A stretch of DNA of 55,712 nucleotides from NCBI GenBank assembly GCA_016213775.1, contig JACQZR010000160.1, positions 1 through 55,712 of the forward strand, read 5' to 3'. The translations under genes and the position numbers were made by a program. Below, in pieces: positions 16,111 to 25,229 of the stretch. Source of the stretch: Acidobacteriota bacterium. Lineage in GTDB: Bacteria; Acidobacteriota; Terriglobia; Bryobacterales; Bryobacteraceae. Within the stretch, counting starts at the first letter, position 1; each line of letters starts with the position of its first letter. The notes below the pieces were generated by a model. It was not told the origin of the DNA and made no database searches. It was given only the letters and a program-made list of their open reading frames with translations.

Positions 16111-17370
16111 CTACGCCAACAGCAAACAGAGCGTCAACAACACCCGGTGCAACCCCACATCGCGGCCATCGGGATCAAACCATTCCTCCGGCGTGTGCGC
16201 CCCTCCACCCTGACCGCCAGCGCCGATGGAAACCGCCTCCAAACCCATCGACAGCGGAATATTCGCGTCCGTCGAAGCGCAGTCCAACATCGACCGTACG
16301 CCCAGGTAATTGTCGATGGCCCGCAGATACCCGAGCACAGGTGAATCATCGCTCAAGCCGCCACCCGGCCGCGACCCGATCTCCTTGATCCGCGCGCTCA
16401 CCTTCCCGCCAAAGGCGCGCGTGTTTTCAATATCCACGGCATGCTCGACGCACGAGCGCAGTTCGCGCGCCAGCACATCAATGCGCGCGGGATCTTCCGA
16501 GCGCAGGTCCAGTTTCGCGCGCGCCGACGAGGGGATCGAATTGACGCTGACACCGCCTTCCACCGTCCCGAAATTCATCGACGACCGCGCCCCGTTCACC
16601 AACGCCTCTTCGTAGTGAGCTTCCGTCATCAGATGAATCGCTCGCGACAGCGTGTGCACCGGATTCCCGGTGCCGTGATCGCTCCACGAATGCCCGCCGG
16701 GCCCCTGCACCATCACCTCATAGCGCCGGCTCGCCAGCGCGCGGCAGGTGATGTGTCCCGTGCCCGGTCCGTCGAGAATCAGATACGAGCGTATCCTCTG
16801 GCCCAGGGGCGATTGCTTGCACAGAAACCGCATGCCGCTGAGATTGCCCTCGCCTTCTTCTCCGACGTTGGCCACGAGCACCACCGACGTTTCCCCGCGA
16901 TTGGGACACTCCGTCTTGAAGCAGGAAGCAATCGCGAGCAAAGCAGATAATCCGGCCCCGTTGTCCGAAACTCCCGGACCGAACAGGCGCCCGCGGTCGC
17001 CAAAGTGAATCTCATCGCTTTTGCGCGGCGCCAGCACCGTGTCGAGATGAGCGGTCAATGCGACAAACGGTCCCTCGCGTTGCGAATCTTCAAACGCTAC
17101 CACGTTCCCGGCGCGGTCGAGTTTCGCGTCCCAACCCAGAGTCCGCAGTTCGGCCGCCATCCACTCCGCCCGCTGCTCTTCAAAAAACGTCGGCGAGGGA
17201 ATGCGGCACAGCTCGAGATGTTTCTCGTTGATCCACTGCCGGCTGCGTTGAAAATGGGCAAGGCAATTCTTCACCGCGCGCGAGGCCACCATCTCCGTAA
17301 CAAGGCGTTGCAGTCCGGGGTCCGGCTTGCGCGGCGCTTTGTCACGAACCGGTGCCTCCGGAGTTCCCAT
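16111..17370 (-). CDS. M20-family metallopeptidase (peptidase T-like)
   Basis: A 419-residue M20 peptidase. Zinc ligands and catalytic residues are visible: H108 and D110 in TAHLDTV, D136 in GVSDNGAG, the catalytic E171-E172 in VGEEGEG, and the dimerisation domain begins near QGPGGHSW. An extended N-terminal part (residues 1-45) precedes the fold. The family cleaves short peptides or related amides in the cytoplasm; no signal peptide is present. The ATG at 17370 (GGAAAG upstream) is chosen over a 46-codon upstream extension that overlaps gltA. Gene spacing is 10 bases to gltA and 12 to the next gene, so it is in one operon with them. Confidence 0.88.
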   Translation of the reverse strand: MGTPEAPVRDKAPRKPDPGLQRLVTEMVASRAVKNCLAHFQRSRQWINEKHLELCRIPSPTFFEEQRAEWMAAELRTLGWDAKLDRAGNVVAFEDSQREGPFVALTAHLDTVLAPRKSDEIHFGDRGRLFGPGVSDNGAGLSALLAIASCFKTECPNRGETSVVLVANVGEEGEGNLSGMRFLCKQSPLGQRIRSYLILDGPGTGHITCRALASRRYEVMVQGPGGHSWSDHGTGNPVHTLSRAIHLMTEAHYEEALVNGARSSMNFGTVEGGVSVNSIPSSARAKLDLRSEDPARIDVLARELRSCVEHAVDIENTRAFGGKVSARIKEIGSRPGGGLSDDSPVLGYLRAIDNYLGVRSMLDCASTDANIPLSMGLEAVSIGAGGQGGGAHTPEEWFDPDGRDVGLHRVLLTLCLLLA

Positions 17371-17380
17371 GCTTTCCAGT

Positions 17381-18676
17381 TTAGGTTGCCTTTCGCTGAT
17401 CCATCGGAACAAAGTCGCGGCGGGCGGCCCCAAGGAATAGCTGCTTGGGACGGGCGATCTTCTGATCGGAATCCGCCAGCATCTCCTCGTAGTGCGTGAG
17501 CCAGCCAATGGTGCGCGGCATCGCGAACATCACGGTGAACATCTCTCCGGGTATCCCCATCGCTTCATAAATGATGCCCGAATAGAAATCCACATTCGGA
17601 TAGAGTTTCCGCTTGATGAAGTACTCGTCTTCGAGCGCGATCCGCTCCAACTCCACCGCAATGTCGATCAGCGGGTTCTTGCCTGTGATCTCAAAAACCT
17701 GATCCGCCGCCTGCTTGATGACGCGCGCCCGCGGATCGTAGTTCTTGTAGACGCGATGCCCGAATCCCATCAACCGCCCTTCGCCGCCCTTCACCCGCTT
17801 GATGAAGTCGGGAATGTTCTTCTTATCACCGATCACGCGCAGCATCTTCAACACTGCTTCGTTCGCGCCGCCGTGCAGGGGGCCATAGAGCGCGGCCGCT
17901 GCCGCCGCCACTGAGCTATACGCATCGGTTTGCGCGCTCCCGACTGACCGCATGGCAGTCGTCGAACAATTCTGTTCGTGATCGGCGTGAAGGATGAAGA
18001 GTATGTCCAGCGCCCGTTCCATCGCCGGATTCACCTTGTACTTGCTCTCCGTCCGCTTGTAGAGCATGTTGAGAAAATTGCCGGTGTACGACAGGTCGTT
18101 GTCGGGATAGGCGTACGGCAACCCCATGTTGTGCCGGTAGATGAACGCACCGATCGTCGGCACTTTCGCCACCAGCCGGTACATCTGTTTGAGCCGCACC
18201 GCCGGATCGCTCAACGCTTTCGCTTCGGGATAGAACGTCGATAGAGCCGCCACCGTACTCAAAAACATTCCCATCGGATGCGCATCGTAACGGAAGCCGT
18301 GCATAAACTGCTTGATGTTCTCATGCAGGATCGTGTGATGGGTGATGTTGTAGGCAAAACTGTCGAACGAAGCCTTATCGGGCAGCTCGCCGTAGTACAG
18401 CAGGTAGGCCACTTCCAGAAACGTGCAGTTCTCCGCCAGTTGCTCAATCGGATAGCCGCGATACTCCAGGATGCCCTTATCGCCGTCAATGTAGGTGATG
18501 CGGCTCTTACACGCGGCGGTGTTCATGAAGCCGGGGTCGTAGGTGCACAGCCCTTGGTCGTCGTCCTGTGTCTTGATCTGGCGGAGGTCGGTGGCGCGGA
18601 TCGCGCCGTGCTCCACAGGGAGTGTATACGACTTCCCCGTGCGGTTGTCTGTAATGGTAATCGTCTGGTCTGGCAT
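17381..18676 (-). CDS. gltA: Citrate synthase (type II)
   Basis: A 431-residue protein, the size of the hexameric type II enzyme of proteobacteria. It condenses acetyl-CoA and oxaloacetate to citrate. Catalytic residues are H268 (GPLHGGANE), H307 (FGHRVYKNYDPRA) and D363 (NVDFYSG), and H233 of the conserved HADHEQNCST block is present. The N-terminal beta-rich part typical of the long form (residues 1-50) is complete. It lies 20 bases after an exported thioredoxin-like gene and 10 bases before an M20 peptidase gene. The start ATG has no evident Shine-Dalgarno sequence. Confidence 0.97.
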   Translation of the reverse strand: MPDQTITITDNRTGKSYTLPVEHGAIRATDLRQIKTQDDDQGLCTYDPGFMNTAACKSRITYIDGDKGILEYRGYPIEQLAENCTFLEVAYLLYYGELPDKASFDSFAYNITHHTILHENIKQFMHGFRYDAHPMGMFLSTVAALSTFYPEAKALSDPAVRLKQMYRLVAKVPTIGAFIYRHNMGLPYAYPDNDLSYTGNFLNMLYKRTESKYKVNPAMERALDILFILHADHEQNCSTTAMRSVGSAQTDAYSSVAAAAAALYGPLHGGANEAVLKMLRVIGDKKNIPDFIKRVKGGEGRLMGFGHRVYKNYDPRARVIKQAADQVFEITGKNPLIDIAVELERIALEDEYFIKRKLYPNVDFYSGIIYEAMGIPGEMFTVMFAMPRTIGWLTHYEEMLADSDQKIARPKQLFLGAARRDFVPMDQRKAT

Positions 18677-18696
18677 TAGTTGTGGCCGTTACAATT

Positions 18697-19245
18697 TTAT
18701 CGTTTTTTCGGGGGTGCTCCAGCGAGCAATTTGTCGATCTCAGCGGAGAGTGTTTTCGCTGTCACCTTATTGCTGTTGGCGTCGGCGGAATCGAAATCGT
18801 TGCGGATCCAGCCCTCCTGGTCAATGACGAAAATGTGCGGGAAGCGGACCGTCGGGTTCTGTGGACTCAGCTTGAGATACGACGCAGCCATCTGGCCGCT
18901 ATCAAAAAGAATCGGCGAGCTGATGGCGTTGTCCTTGATGTAGGCCTGCACCGCCTGAAAGGTGTCGGGCAGGATGGCCACACTCAGCACCTGGACCTTG
19001 GCGCCGTATTTCGCTTTCACCTGCTCCAGCACGCCGCTCATCACTTTGCACGTCGGGCAGTGTGTCTGCAGGAACTCCAGGAGGATCACTTTGCCCCGGA
19101 AATCGGCCGGATCATACTGCTTCTGGGTGCTGTCCGGCAGCGAGAAACCGGGGGCCCGCCGGTTGGAGAGTGCTCCCGACGCGAGTGAATCGGCAGGACA
19201 CAGAAACAGCGCAGCCGCCGCTGCGGCGAAGCGGAAGAACCTCAT
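18697..19245 (-). CDS. Exported thioredoxin-like (TlpA/redoxin) protein
   Basis: A 182-residue protein. It has a signal peptide (residues 1-23, ending SLASG) and a thioredoxin fold with C63-P-T-C66 in LQTHCPTCK. It belongs to the AhpC/TSA-redoxin/TlpA group that works as a thiol-disulfide reductase or peroxidase outside the cytoplasm. The ATG at 19245 is chosen because it gives the signal peptide; 33 open codons upstream look non-coding. It is the first gene of the run that includes gltA, 20 bases downstream. The divergent DinB-like gene starts 77 bases away, so a shared regulatory region is possible. Partner is unknown. Confidence 0.85.
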   Translation of the reverse strand: MRFFRFAAAAAALFLCPADSLASGALSNRRAPGFSLPDSTQKQYDPADFRGKVILLEFLQTHCPTCKVMSGVLEQVKAKYGAKVQVLSVAILPDTFQAVQAYIKDNAISSPILFDSGQMAASYLKLSPQNPTVRFPHIFVIDQEGWIRNDFDSADANSNKVTAKTLSAEIDKLLAGAPPKKR

Positions 19246-19322
19246 AAGCTTCAAGGTAGCATGTAGGGCGGTGCCGCTGGACCGCGGCCGGCCCCCTGGC
19301 CGGCTTCCGCGATAATGTGAGA

Positions 19323-19853
19323 ATGAGTGAGCCACTGGCCGCAAGTCTTGCCTCTACCTTCACCGATGCAGCCGCGCGCAAAATGGAACAATATCTTCAT
19401 CGCATCGGCGTCTGCATCGCGCAACTCGACGACGACGCCATCTGGTTCCGTTCCTGCGAAAACGAGAACGCTCCCGGTAACCTGATGCTCCATCTCTCAG
19501 GCAACGTCACGCAGTGGATCCTCAGCGGCGTCGGTGGTGCACCCGATGAGCGCAGGCGCAACGAAGAATTCGACGCCCGTGACGGCCTCTCGCGCGATCA
19601 ACTCCTTGCCCGCCTCACCAACGTGGTCACCGAAGCCGTCGCCATCATTCGCGCCCAAACCGCCGATCAGTTGATGCAGCGCCGCTCCATCCAGGGCTAC
19701 TCCGTCACCGTGCTCGAAGCCATCTTCCACGTTGCCGAGCATTTCTCCCAACACACGGGCCAGATCATCTTCGCTACCAAGAAAGCCACGCAGAAAGACC
19801 TCGGCTTCTACCGGCATCTCAACGCCGGCGGCCATCGCGAAACCACCCCCTAG
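19323..19853 (+). CDS. DinB-like DUF1572 protein
   Basis: A 176-residue four-helix protein of the DinB/YfiT superfamily, DUF1572 branch. The likely metal-binding His are H57 in LMLHLSGNVTQWI and H136, H140 and H144 in HVAEHFSQHTGQI. Members of the superfamily include bacillithiol and mycothiol S-transferases, but the role of DUF1572 is unknown. The ATG at 19323 is preferred over a GTG two codons earlier. The stop codon overlaps the end of the convergent DUF1501 gene by four bases. Confidence 0.85.
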   Translation: MSEPLAASLASTFTDAAARKMEQYLHRIGVCIAQLDDDAIWFRSCENENAPGNLMLHLSGNVTQWILSGVGGAPDERRRNEEFDARDGLSRDQLLARLTNVVTEAVAIIRAQTADQLMQRRSIQGYSVTVLEAIFHVAEHFSQHTGQIIFATKKATQKDLGFYRHLNAGGHRETTP

Positions 19854-21244
19854 CCCCACAATTCGTGAATAGGCCCGTACAGATCTTCCGACGAAAACGG
19901 AACGTACTCAAACCCGCGCCCGCTTGGCTCGTCGTATCGTACCGTTGTCCAGTCAATCCCCATCGCCGAATAGATGGTGGCCTCGATGTCCTCCACGCGG
20001 ATGTCCCGATCGCGCGACCACCCCGGCTTGTCGATCAGTGAACCGTCCGCATTCGTGCTCCCGATGACGCGCCCGCCCTTAATCCCCCCGCCGGCGAACG
20101 CCGCGAACTGAACCGGATAGTGATCGCGTCCCCCTTGCGCGGTAAGCTTGCCAGTAGTGCGCCCGAACTCTCCCATCATGACGATCAGTGTCTCGTTGAA
20201 AATCCCCGCCGCCTTCAGATCCTTGATCAGTTCCGCAACGCCCGCATCCAGCGACTTTGACAACGCCAGCAGATTGGATTCCGCCGGATCGGTTTGTCCA
20301 TAGATGTTGTCGTGATTGTCCCAGTTGCCGTGGTGGATCTGCACGTAGCGCGTGCCCTCTTGCGCCGCCAGCACCTGCTTTGCCACCAGACAAGCGTCCC
20401 CGAAAAGCGTCCCGCCATATCGGCTGCTATCGGCGGTGCTGAACTGGAACACCTTGCCCACGGCGTCGTTATACATGAGGTCACGCGCCGATTCGTAAAA
20501 GCTGTCGTAGTCTTCAAAATCGTCGCTGTACGGCGAGTTCACGCGCAAAGGCCGGTCAAGCTGCATCATCCGGTTGTACATCGTGTTGAACCGCGTCTGT
20601 CCCAGCGGATTCGTAGTATCCGCGAGCCCTTGCGGACTCGGGACCACTTCAAACGGTCCGTACCCGGCGGGCAGATAACCCGGGCCAATGGTGTTCCCGG
20701 GAATCAGCGCCAGAAACGGCGGTAGAATCTTGCTCGCATCCACCTTCTCGATCGCCACGATGCTGCCCATGTTCGGCGCGATCTTCCCCAGCGCCGCCAC
20801 CGGACTGCGTCCAATCTGCGTCCAGTGCGCCGCAATGGAATGCACCAGCGCCCACGAGCGCACGCTGCGCACAATTGCGATGTCGCTCAGTTGATCGCCT
20901 AACTTGGGCAGCAACCCCGCGGGCCAAAGGATCCCATTCCTGGCCGCCGGCGCAAACGAACTCGGCGTCGTCCCGTTCACCACCCGAAGGTCGAACGTAT
21001 CGGTTTGCGACGGCGCACCCTCCAGCAATATGAAGATCACGTTCTTCGCCGTGTTCTTCGTTGTCGCCCCGCCGCGCTTGATCTCCTGTGCCCGCAGCGA
21101 CGGCGGCCGCACCAGAAAGCTCCCCGTCACGCCGCCCAGCAGTTGAAAGAACCCGCGCCTCCCCATACTTGGGCGCGCATAAAACCCCTTGTGCGGGTGT
21201 GGATACTTGCTGACAAAATGTTTCAACCGGTCTCGTTCGTTCAT
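19850..21244 (-). CDS. DUF1501 family protein (sulfatase-like fold), first locus
   Basis: A 464-residue DUF1501 protein, a branch of the alkaline-phosphatase/sulfatase superfamily. The N-terminal MGRRGFFQLLGG (from residue 27) resembles a twin-arginine signal, preceded by a 26-residue extension. Conserved blocks include VIFILLEGAPSQTDTFD, VHHGNWDNHDN-like IHHGNWDNHDN, VMMGEFGRTTGK and GGRDHYPVQF. DUF1501 proteins are nearly always paired with DUF1549/DUF1553 proteins, and one ends 7 bases upstream here. The pair is most common in Planctomycetes and Acidobacteria. The substrate is not established; the metal-binding Asp/His blocks suggest hydrolase ancestry. Confidence 0.9.
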   Translation of the reverse strand: MNERDRLKHFVSKYPHPHKGFYARPSMGRRGFFQLLGGVTGSFLVRPPSLRAQEIKRGGATTKNTAKNVIFILLEGAPSQTDTFDLRVVNGTTPSSFAPAARNGILWPAGLLPKLGDQLSDIAIVRSVRSWALVHSIAAHWTQIGRSPVAALGKIAPNMGSIVAIEKVDASKILPPFLALIPGNTIGPGYLPAGYGPFEVVPSPQGLADTTNPLGQTRFNTMYNRMMQLDRPLRVNSPYSDDFEDYDSFYESARDLMYNDAVGKVFQFSTADSSRYGGTLFGDACLVAKQVLAAQEGTRYVQIHHGNWDNHDNIYGQTDPAESNLLALSKSLDAGVAELIKDLKAAGIFNETLIVMMGEFGRTTGKLTAQGGRDHYPVQFAAFAGGGIKGGRVIGSTNADGSLIDKPGWSRDRDIRVEDIEATIYSAMGIDWTTVRYDEPSGRGFEYVPFSSEDLYGPIHELWG

Positions 21245-21251
21245 AGTGACC

Positions 21252-23171
21252 TCAGTAATTGAAGACGAAATCGACTTTGTTATAGAGCGACCAGTAGAGG
21301 TTCTCCGCCTCCTGCGTACGGTTTCCCTGCCGCAGGGCGGCCAACGCAGCCTGCTTTTCCGCCGCCGACGGAACCCGCGACAGCACCGTCAGAAACAACG
21401 TATTGACCAACTCCTCATCGGGAAGCGTGATGCTTCTTTGCAGCAGTCCGCCCGCAGCCGTCGCACGAATACGGTTGATCACATAGTTGTCGTTCATCAG
21501 GTTCAGCGCCTGGGCAATCCCACCGTCATCGCGCCGCAGTTGATCATCGCGATTGCCGCGGAGGAACGCATCCAGAAAGGCCGAAATCGGCTGCGCCGCA
21601 TTCGGCGTATTACGCGTCTCAGGAAACTGCATCGCCCAACTCACCGAGTATCCGTACCCCGGCGCGAGATTGTATGAAGGCACGATGCCGGAAGTCTGTG
21701 CAATCGCATCATGCACCTCCTCCGCCCACAGGCGCCGCACGAGCTTCCGTGCGAACAACTTGTCCCATTCCGGCTTCCACTCGCCTTCGTGATAGCTCGA
21801 GAGCTGATACGCCTGACTGGTCACAATCTGCCGCATCAGTGCCTTCAAGCGGAAGCCCGACGCCCTGAAGTCCGCAGCCAGCGCATTTAACAGCCGCGGG
21901 TGCGACGCTTGCAGCGTCCAAGGCTCAGCCGGAGGATTGTCCGGATCCAGCCGCGCCAAGTCGAACTGATCCGGCGGATCCACGAGTCCAACTCCGAAAA
22001 ACTCCTTCCAAATGTAGTTCACCGCCGCGCGGGCAAACTGCGGATCGTTGGTCACCTCGCGCGCCAGCGCCGCACGGTATCCCTCACCGGCCCGCGGCGA
22101 GTTGCCATTGAATATGTACACCGGCGCAACCGTCGTGATGGTGCCCACCGGATTTCGTGCCGGCCGGTTGCCGGTCGTCGTATTCAACGCGTAATCGGCG
22201 CGGTACCGCGTGTTGTCCAGAAGCGACCAGTAGAAGCTGGCAGGTGGATCAATGAAGATCTTCCGCGTCTCCGTGTGCGACAGAAAACCCGCCAGTTGCC
22301 ACGCTGTGAAGCGTGTCTGCCGCCCACCCCACAACGACAGAGAATCCAAGTGTCCGCGCCCGTTGTGACACAACAGGCAATTGATGTCCCCCACGCCCAA
22401 AAACGCCGTTGCGATGTTGGCGGTCTGCTGATCCCAGATATCCTGCACCGGACCGCCCGTGACAAATCCGCCCAGCACGAAGTTGATCTCACCCTGGTTG
22501 AAACTGTTGTCGCCTGTTGCCACGATCATGTCGGACGCCATCAGATGATACGGCCGTTCCGACGTCAGCGCCGATCGAAGCCAGTTGTTGAACGCCTTCA
22601 CTCCCTGTGGCGACCGCCTGATTTGCGACGTGCTGCTGACGATCTTCAAAAGGTCGCCGAAATACATCGTCCACTTGTCCACCCATTCCGGCTTCGCGAG
22701 CAATTCATCCACTAGCGCCTCACGCTTGTTCGCGCCCGTGTCAGCAACAAATGCCTGCACCCGCTCCGCCGCCGGCACCCGGCCCGTCAGGTCCAGCGAC
22801 ACCCGCCGGATAAACTCGTAGTCGTTTGTCAGGGCGGTGGGCTGCACGCCCGCGTCGTTCAGCGCCGTGAAGATCCACTTGTCGATGGCCGGCAACGTCG
22901 ATGGGTCAGTCACCGTCGCTGCCCGCGCTCCCGTTGCCGCTCCCCGCATCCGCGAGACCTGAGTTGTTGCCAGCGCGGCAGGCGAACCGCCCTCCTGTTG
23001 CCTCGCTTTAAAGATCGGCCGCCACTTGCCCCGTTTCGCTTTGAACAGCGAGCAGTTGTTGTCCGTCCACGTCACGCCGTCCGGCTCGGGAACAAATACG
23101 AAAGGCTGTTGTGCCAGGCCGCAGATCGCCGTAACCACGGCGGCAAAGGCTACGAGTGTCGATGGCTTCAT
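21252..23171 (-). CDS. DUF1549/DUF1553 protein, short form with one CxxCH
   Basis: A 639-residue exported protein with a signal peptide (MKPSTLVAFAAVVTAICGLAQ). DUF1549 is recognised from FIRRVSLDLTGRVP near residue 125, and DUF1553 follows in the C-terminal half (FWVG-type IWKEFFGVGLVDPPD, ADFRASGFRLKALMRQIVTSQAY). A single heme-type motif CLLCH lies in the middle (INCLLCHNGRGH). Unlike the long homolog at 35533 it has no N-terminal PSCyt1 cytochrome domain with its own CxxCH. It forms a two-gene operon with the DUF1501 gene. The ATG at 23171 is chosen for the signal peptide. Role unknown; an extracytoplasmic redox or polymer-degrading function is often suspected. Confidence 0.87.
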   Translation of the reverse strand: MKPSTLVAFAAVVTAICGLAQQPFVFVPEPDGVTWTDNNCSLFKAKRGKWRPIFKARQQEGGSPAALATTQVSRMRGAATGARAATVTDPSTLPAIDKWIFTALNDAGVQPTALTNDYEFIRRVSLDLTGRVPAAERVQAFVADTGANKREALVDELLAKPEWVDKWTMYFGDLLKIVSSTSQIRRSPQGVKAFNNWLRSALTSERPYHLMASDMIVATGDNSFNQGEINFVLGGFVTGGPVQDIWDQQTANIATAFLGVGDINCLLCHNGRGHLDSLSLWGGRQTRFTAWQLAGFLSHTETRKIFIDPPASFYWSLLDNTRYRADYALNTTTGNRPARNPVGTITTVAPVYIFNGNSPRAGEGYRAALAREVTNDPQFARAAVNYIWKEFFGVGLVDPPDQFDLARLDPDNPPAEPWTLQASHPRLLNALAADFRASGFRLKALMRQIVTSQAYQLSSYHEGEWKPEWDKLFARKLVRRLWAEEVHDAIAQTSGIVPSYNLAPGYGYSVSWAMQFPETRNTPNAAQPISAFLDAFLRGNRDDQLRRDDGGIAQALNLMNDNYVINRIRATAAGGLLQRSITLPDEELVNTLFLTVLSRVPSAAEKQAALAALRQGNRTQEAENLYWSLYNKVDFVFNY

Positions 23172-23314
23172 GTTGTTTGTCCCAGTCCTACCCTTAACTC
23201 GAAATCCCTCGTCGGAAAGGGTCATCACCCAGCATAAAACCACTCTCGAACCACCCCGCGCCTCCGGCTCTATGACACTGCGAGCCGCCAACGCTGCGAT
23301 ATTGTGAGGAAGAG

Positions 23315-23764
23315 ATGTTGTTTTCGCTTGCGGTTGATCGGTTTAGGAAGTTCCTTTGCGAGCAGGGTCACGCTGGTCCCCTGATTTGGATTCGGCCTCC
23401 TGACCTCGGATTCTGGATGGACAGGCTGCTAATCCGGCCGTCCGACGAATCAAATCGTCACGCCGAGGATTTGTTCGTAAGATCCGCGGAGCGGGGTTTC
23501 GGCGTGGCGTTGGAGGGCCTGGCGAGGTTGGATCACAGCATCTGCTGCTTCGTCTTTGCGCCGGACGATGTTGATGATGCCGCGTCGCACTTCGTAGCAC
23601 CGCCGATAACGATGAAAGTTCGAAACCCACTCAAACACGCCCACGAGCCTAATGCCATTCAGTGGTGGGCGGCGCACAAGGTTCTGCCGGAGCACAATCG
23701 ACGTCGCGCATTACAGTTCTTCGGCTATCAGTTGGAGAATCGCGATTGGACCAGGAACGTGTAG
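23315..23764 (+). CDS. Hypothetical protein of 149 residues
   Basis: A 149-residue protein with no family I recognise. GAGGAAGAG lies just before the ATG, a good ribosome binding site. The sequence is rich in Trp and aromatic residues (GPLIWIRPPDLGFWMDRL, NAIQWWAAHK, NRDWTRNV) and mixed in charge, with no signal peptide. The final 110 bases overlap a long open frame that precedes the AlbA_2 gene, but that frame has no good start there. It is divergent from the DUF1549 gene and 103 bases upstream of the AlbA_2 gene, with which it may form a unit. Function unknown. Confidence 0.55.
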   Translation: MLFSLAVDRFRKFLCEQGHAGPLIWIRPPDLGFWMDRLLIRPSDESNRHAEDLFVRSAERGFGVALEGLARLDHSICCFVFAPDDVDDAASHFVAPPITMKVRNPLKHAHEPNAIQWWAAHKVLPEHNRRRALQFFGYQLENRDWTRNV

Positions 23765-23867
23765 TTGTCGCATGCGCATCACCCTCCTCAGTCCCGCGTT
23801 GGATGCGCAAGGTGGACAAGGTCGGAAGTCTTGCCTCCTACGAAGCTTCCGAGTAGAATGCGGAGTA

Positions 23868-25220
23868 ATGGACCTCGTCGAACTACTCAAACGACACGAG
23901 GGCAAGAGCCTTGAATTCAAGCGCGATCTGTCATCTCCCGACGGCATTCTCAAGACCTTGGTCGCATTTGCGAACACCGCCGGAGGCACTATCGTAATCG
24001 GTGTGGATGACCGGTCCAGGAACGTCCGCGGCGTGCCCGCTGTCCTGGCGGCGGAAGAAAGGCTCGCCAGTCTCATCGCGGACTCAATCCTGCCTCGGCT
24101 TGTTCCAGACATCGAGGTGGTCGCATGGCGTAACCTGAACGTACTCGCCGTCCAGGCGTACCCCAGCAACACGCGTCCCCACTATCTGGAGCGGCTCGGG
24201 CCGGAGGGCGGCGTTTTCGTGAGGGTGGGTTCCACCAATCGTAGGGCTGAGGCGGAACAGATCGAGGAACTGAAGCGCTGGAGTAGGATGGACTCCTTCG
24301 ATGAGCAGGCGGTGCCGGACCTCAAGTCGGAAGATATTGACTTCCGAGCTGCTTCCGAGCTCTTTCTGCCATATCGGCAGCTCACGCCACATGCCCTTGG
24401 CACTCTGCGTCTTGTCACCGAACATCAAGGTCGCAGGGTACCGACCATCGCCGGACTACTCCTGTTCGGGAAAGACCGCTTTTCCCGCTTTCCGGACGCC
24501 TGGATTCAGGCTGGCCGATTTGCCGGCATCAATCGGAACCGATTGCTCGATTCGCTGGAGATCCGTTCTTACCTGCCACGCGCCGCCGAGGACGCGATCG
24601 CCTTCGCCGGAAAGCACTTGATGCGGGAATCAGTCATCGAGGACGTTCGGCGGCAGGAGCGCTGGTCAGTCCCTCTGGTTGCTATCCGGGAGGCCGTAAT
24701 GAACGCCATTGTTCACGCGGACTACGCCCAACGCGGAGCGCCCATTCGCCTTGCACTCTTCGATGACCGGGTCGAGATTGAGAACCCAGGTCTGCTCCCA
24801 TTCGGTCTGACAATCGAAGACATCCGGCGAGGTGTCTCCAAGCTGAGAAACCGCGCGATCGGACGGGTCTTCCACGAACTCCGCCTGATTGAACAATGGG
24901 GCAGCGGCATCCAAAGAATGACGACCGCTTGCCAGGAGGCAGGCTTGGAGGCGCCCAGGTTGGAGGAAATCGGAGTCCACTTCCGGGTGACTATTTTCAC
25001 TGCGCCGGTGAAGACACCATACGCGGACGAGACCGATGGGCGCATTCTGGCGCTGCTCGCCGATGGTGTCCCGCGGTCGACTGCCGTTGTGGCGATGCAC
25101 CTTGGGCTCTCCCCGCGCGCTACCCTGACAAGGCTGAAAACTCTTGCCGGGCGTGGGCTTGTTGGCGAGATCGGCACGGGCCCCCACGATCCGCGCCGCC
25201 AGTACATTGGCTTGAGGTGA
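23868..25220 (+). CDS. AlbA_2 (Schlafen-type) ATP-binding transcriptional regulator-like protein
   Basis: A 450-residue protein. An N-terminal AlbA_2/Schlafen domain (about residues 1-125) carries LEFKRDLSSPDG and FANTAGGTIVIGVDD. A divergent HATPase_c_4 domain follows, with VAIREAVMNAIVHADY from residue 272 (E275, N279, H283, D285) and EIENPGLLPFG. The last 70 residues form a winged helix (LLADGVPRSTAVVAMHLGLS). The family has been annotated as RecG-like or as putative transcriptional regulators, and Schlafen AlbA_2 domains can act as nucleases in some anti-phage proteins. The ATG at 23868 has GGAG very close upstream. It is preceded by an unknown gene on the same strand. Confidence 0.85.
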   Translation: MDLVELLKRHEGKSLEFKRDLSSPDGILKTLVAFANTAGGTIVIGVDDRSRNVRGVPAVLAAEERLASLIADSILPRLVPDIEVVAWRNLNVLAVQAYPSNTRPHYLERLGPEGGVFVRVGSTNRRAEAEQIEELKRWSRMDSFDEQAVPDLKSEDIDFRAASELFLPYRQLTPHALGTLRLVTEHQGRRVPTIAGLLLFGKDRFSRFPDAWIQAGRFAGINRNRLLDSLEIRSYLPRAAEDAIAFAGKHLMRESVIEDVRRQERWSVPLVAIREAVMNAIVHADYAQRGAPIRLALFDDRVEIENPGLLPFGLTIEDIRRGVSKLRNRAIGRVFHELRLIEQWGSGIQRMTTACQEAGLEAPRLEEIGVHFRVTIFTAPVKTPYADETDGRILALLADGVPRSTAVVAMHLGLSPRATLTRLKTLAGRGLVGEIGTGPHDPRRQYIGLR

Positions 25221-25229
25221 AGCTTCGCT

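Noticed and set aside
17041-17067. A second ECF42-like TGTCGA-CGAC pair
   Set aside because: Spacing is 15 bases, it lies inside the M20 peptidase gene and points away from any start codon.
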